A stretch of DNA of 64,000 nt from Paenirhizobium selenitireducens ATCC BAA-1503. GTDB taxonomy: Bacteria > Pseudomonadota > Alphaproteobacteria > Rhizobiales > Rhizobiaceae. Below, one piece after another: positions 62,922 through 64,000 of this stretch. The DNA is taken from assembly GCF_000518785.1 (NCBI RefSeq), contig NZ_JAEG01000019.1:1-64000 (forward strand), in the 5' to 3' direction. Every line of letters begins with the position of its first letter. Position 1 is the first letter of the stretch. The notes below the pieces were generated by a model, which was not told the origin of the DNA, did no database searches, and saw only the letters and a list, made by a program, of their open reading frames with translations. A program made the translations under genes and the position numbers.

Positions 62922-63566
62922 ATGTCTTCCATCGCAATCCTGCTCAGCATCGTCGGCACCGTCTTGATCGGCGCCATGAGCCCGGGACCGAGCTTCGTGC
63001 TCGTCTCCCACACCGCGATCATCCGCTCGCGCAGGGCCGGCCTTGCCGCCGCGCTGGGCATGGGGATCGGCGGTGCGATCTTCGCCCTTCTGGCCCTGGC
63101 CGGCCTTCATGCACTGCTGGTCCGGGTCGAATGGGCCTATCTGCTGTTCAAGCTGTTCGGTGGAGCCTATCTCGCCTATCTCGGCGTGCGCATCTGGCGC
63201 GGCGCGAGCCTGCCCCTGCCGCCGGAGCGGGCAGGGCGCGCGGATCAGGGTACGGCCGCCTGGAAGAGCCTGGCCGCCGGCCTTGCCACCCAGCTCAGCA
63301 ATCCGAAGACCGCGCTGGTCTATGGCAGCATCTTCGCCGCCTTCCTGCCGGAAGCGCCGCAGCGCTGGCTGTTCACGGCACTGCCGCTTGGCGTCTTTGC
63401 CGTCGAGGCGGGATGGTATGCGCTGGTGGCTTTGGTCTTTTCAGCCGAGCGGCCGCGGGCCGCCTATGGCCGGGCAAAGCACGTCGTCGACCGCATTGCC
63501 GGCGCGGTGCTGGTCGGGCTCGGCGTGCGGCTGATCCTCGATGCGGTCAGGATGCGCCCGGTTTGA
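62922..63566 (+). CDS. LysE-family amino-acid exporter
   Basis: Membrane protein of 214 aa with about six helices in the RhtB/LysE family: GAMSPGPSFVLVSHTAIIRS, RAGLAAALGMGIGGAIFALLAL, FKLFGGAYLAYLGVRIWRG and LSNPKTALVYGSIFAAFLP. Substrate not evident. Independent of the pilus genes; GGAGAT precedes the ATG. Confidence 0.9.
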   Translation: MSSIAILLSIVGTVLIGAMSPGPSFVLVSHTAIIRSRRAGLAAALGMGIGGAIFALLALAGLHALLVRVEWAYLLFKLFGGAYLAYLGVRIWRGASLPLPPERAGRADQGTAAWKSLAAGLATQLSNPKTALVYGSIFAAFLPEAPQRWLFTALPLGVFAVEAGWYALVALVFSAERPRAAYGRAKHVVDRIAGAVLVGLGVRLILDAVRMRPV

Positions 63567-63600
63567 GGGCAGCCGTCCGCCCGGGCTTGCGTCCCGGATC

Positions 63601-64000
63601 TCAGTTGGTGTTCTTGTCGGTTTTGCTGTCCTTGGCGGCCAGCTGCTTCCAGGAATTCTGCTGGCTCATCATCGAGCGCAGATAGGCGACGTTCGCGTCG
63701 GCCTGCTGCGGGTCGAGTTCCTGGCGGGCGATCTGCTCGGCCTCGGGGAAGCGTCCCTGCAGGCCGACGACCAGCGCCAGGTTCTGGCGCACGCGGCTGT
63801 CGGCGCCGGGCTGCTGCGAGGCAGACTTGAGATAGGTCTCGGCGGTTCTCAGATCCCCGCCCAGCACGTAGGACATGCCGAGATTGGACAGGATGGTCGG
63901 ATCGTTGGGCTTCAGATCCAGCGCCATGCGGTAGCGGTCGCGGGCCTCCGGCGAACGTCCGAGCTGGTCGAGCACGGCACCTTCCGCCGAATAGAGACGC
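63601..64000 (-). CDS. TPR-repeat pilus protein, TadD-like (N-terminus outside window)
   Basis: Visible are the C-terminal 132 or so residues, and the frame is open to the window edge. Tetratricopeptide repeats: RDRYRMALDLKPNDPTILSN, LGGDLRTAETYLKSASQQP and LGLQGRFPEAEQIARQEL-type helices, then a polar tail rich in K, D and N. Position next to tadC points to TadD, the pilotin-like lipoprotein of the Tad system; its signal would lie beyond the edge. Confidence 0.8.
   Translation of the reverse strand, partial: RLYSAEGAVLDQLGRSPEARDRYRMALDLKPNDPTILSNLGMSYVLGGDLRTAETYLKSASQQPGADSRVRQNLALVVGLQGRFPEAEQIARQELDPQQADANVAYLRSMMSQQNSWKQLAAKDSKTDKNTN

Noticed and set aside
1..64000. CRISPR arrays, insertion sequences, prophage genes
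   Set aside because: No regularly spaced repeats, transposase, integrase or phage structural genes were seen on either strand.

Overview
The window reads as chromosome of a Rhizobiales alphaproteobacterium, probably Rhizobiaceae. The support is high G+C coding sequence, an AapJQM-type amino-acid ABC system, a rhizobial-style BMP nucleoside ABC operon, a complete flp/cpa/tad pilus locus in the alphaproteobacterial order, and tight ATGA-type translational coupling. No phage, transposon or CRISPR was seen.

Region 1 (1 to about 37.6 kb) is a large organosulfur-scavenging cluster after the 3' end of a Crp/Fnr regulator gene. In order it holds: aapJQM-like permease genes without the ATPase; an RBBP9/YdeN hydrolase with two tiny genes; tauABC without tauD; a YdhS-like FAD protein; an ssuABC-like operon ending in an unknown membrane protein and metY; an operon of aminotransferase, GlcD-like oxidase, metQNI and a 2-oxoglutarate oxygenase; a DszA-like monooxygenase with two SfnB/DszC-like flavoproteins and an aldo/keto reductase; an orphan sulfate-binding protein; ssuA-ssuA-ssuD-ssuC-ssuB; a second YdhS-like FAD protein; a flavin reductase, a second copy of the two tiny genes and a shortened SfnB-like protein; and an Rrf2 regulator. 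The logic is import of sulfate, taurine, alkanesulfonates and methionine-like compounds, flavin- or 2OG-dependent cleavage of C-S bonds, and capture of sulfide by MetY.

Three patterns in region 1 stand out. (a) Seven of its proteins contain no Cys or Met in the mature chain beyond the initiator, which fits expression under sulfur starvation. (b) A 17-bp dyad TCTA-N9-TAGA, exact or near-exact, lies upstream of nearly every transcription unit, and the Rrf2 protein is the obvious candidate regulator. (c) A two-gene module of a 63-66 aa protein starting MP-x-GI-x-x-FSF-x-LFG and a 43-45 aa tail-anchored peptide occurs twice, near both ends of the cluster. I do not recognise this module.

Region 2 (about 38.1 to 51.3 kb) starts with tRNA-Ser(GGA), a small membrane protein and msrA. 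It continues with a nucleoside uptake and salvage locus: BMP binding protein, ABC ATPase, two permeases, cdd, purine nucleoside phosphorylase, deoC and deoA on the plus strand; then a retropepsin-like protein and deoB-add-upp on the minus strand.

Region 3 (51.4 to 64 kb) is the Flp/Tad pilus locus. Two TadE-like pseudopilins and a secretin-N-domain protein run leftward. The Flp pilin gene, too short for usual ORF cut-offs, is followed rightward by cpaA, B, C, D, E, F, tadB and tadC. A LysE exporter and a partial TadD-like TPR protein close the window.
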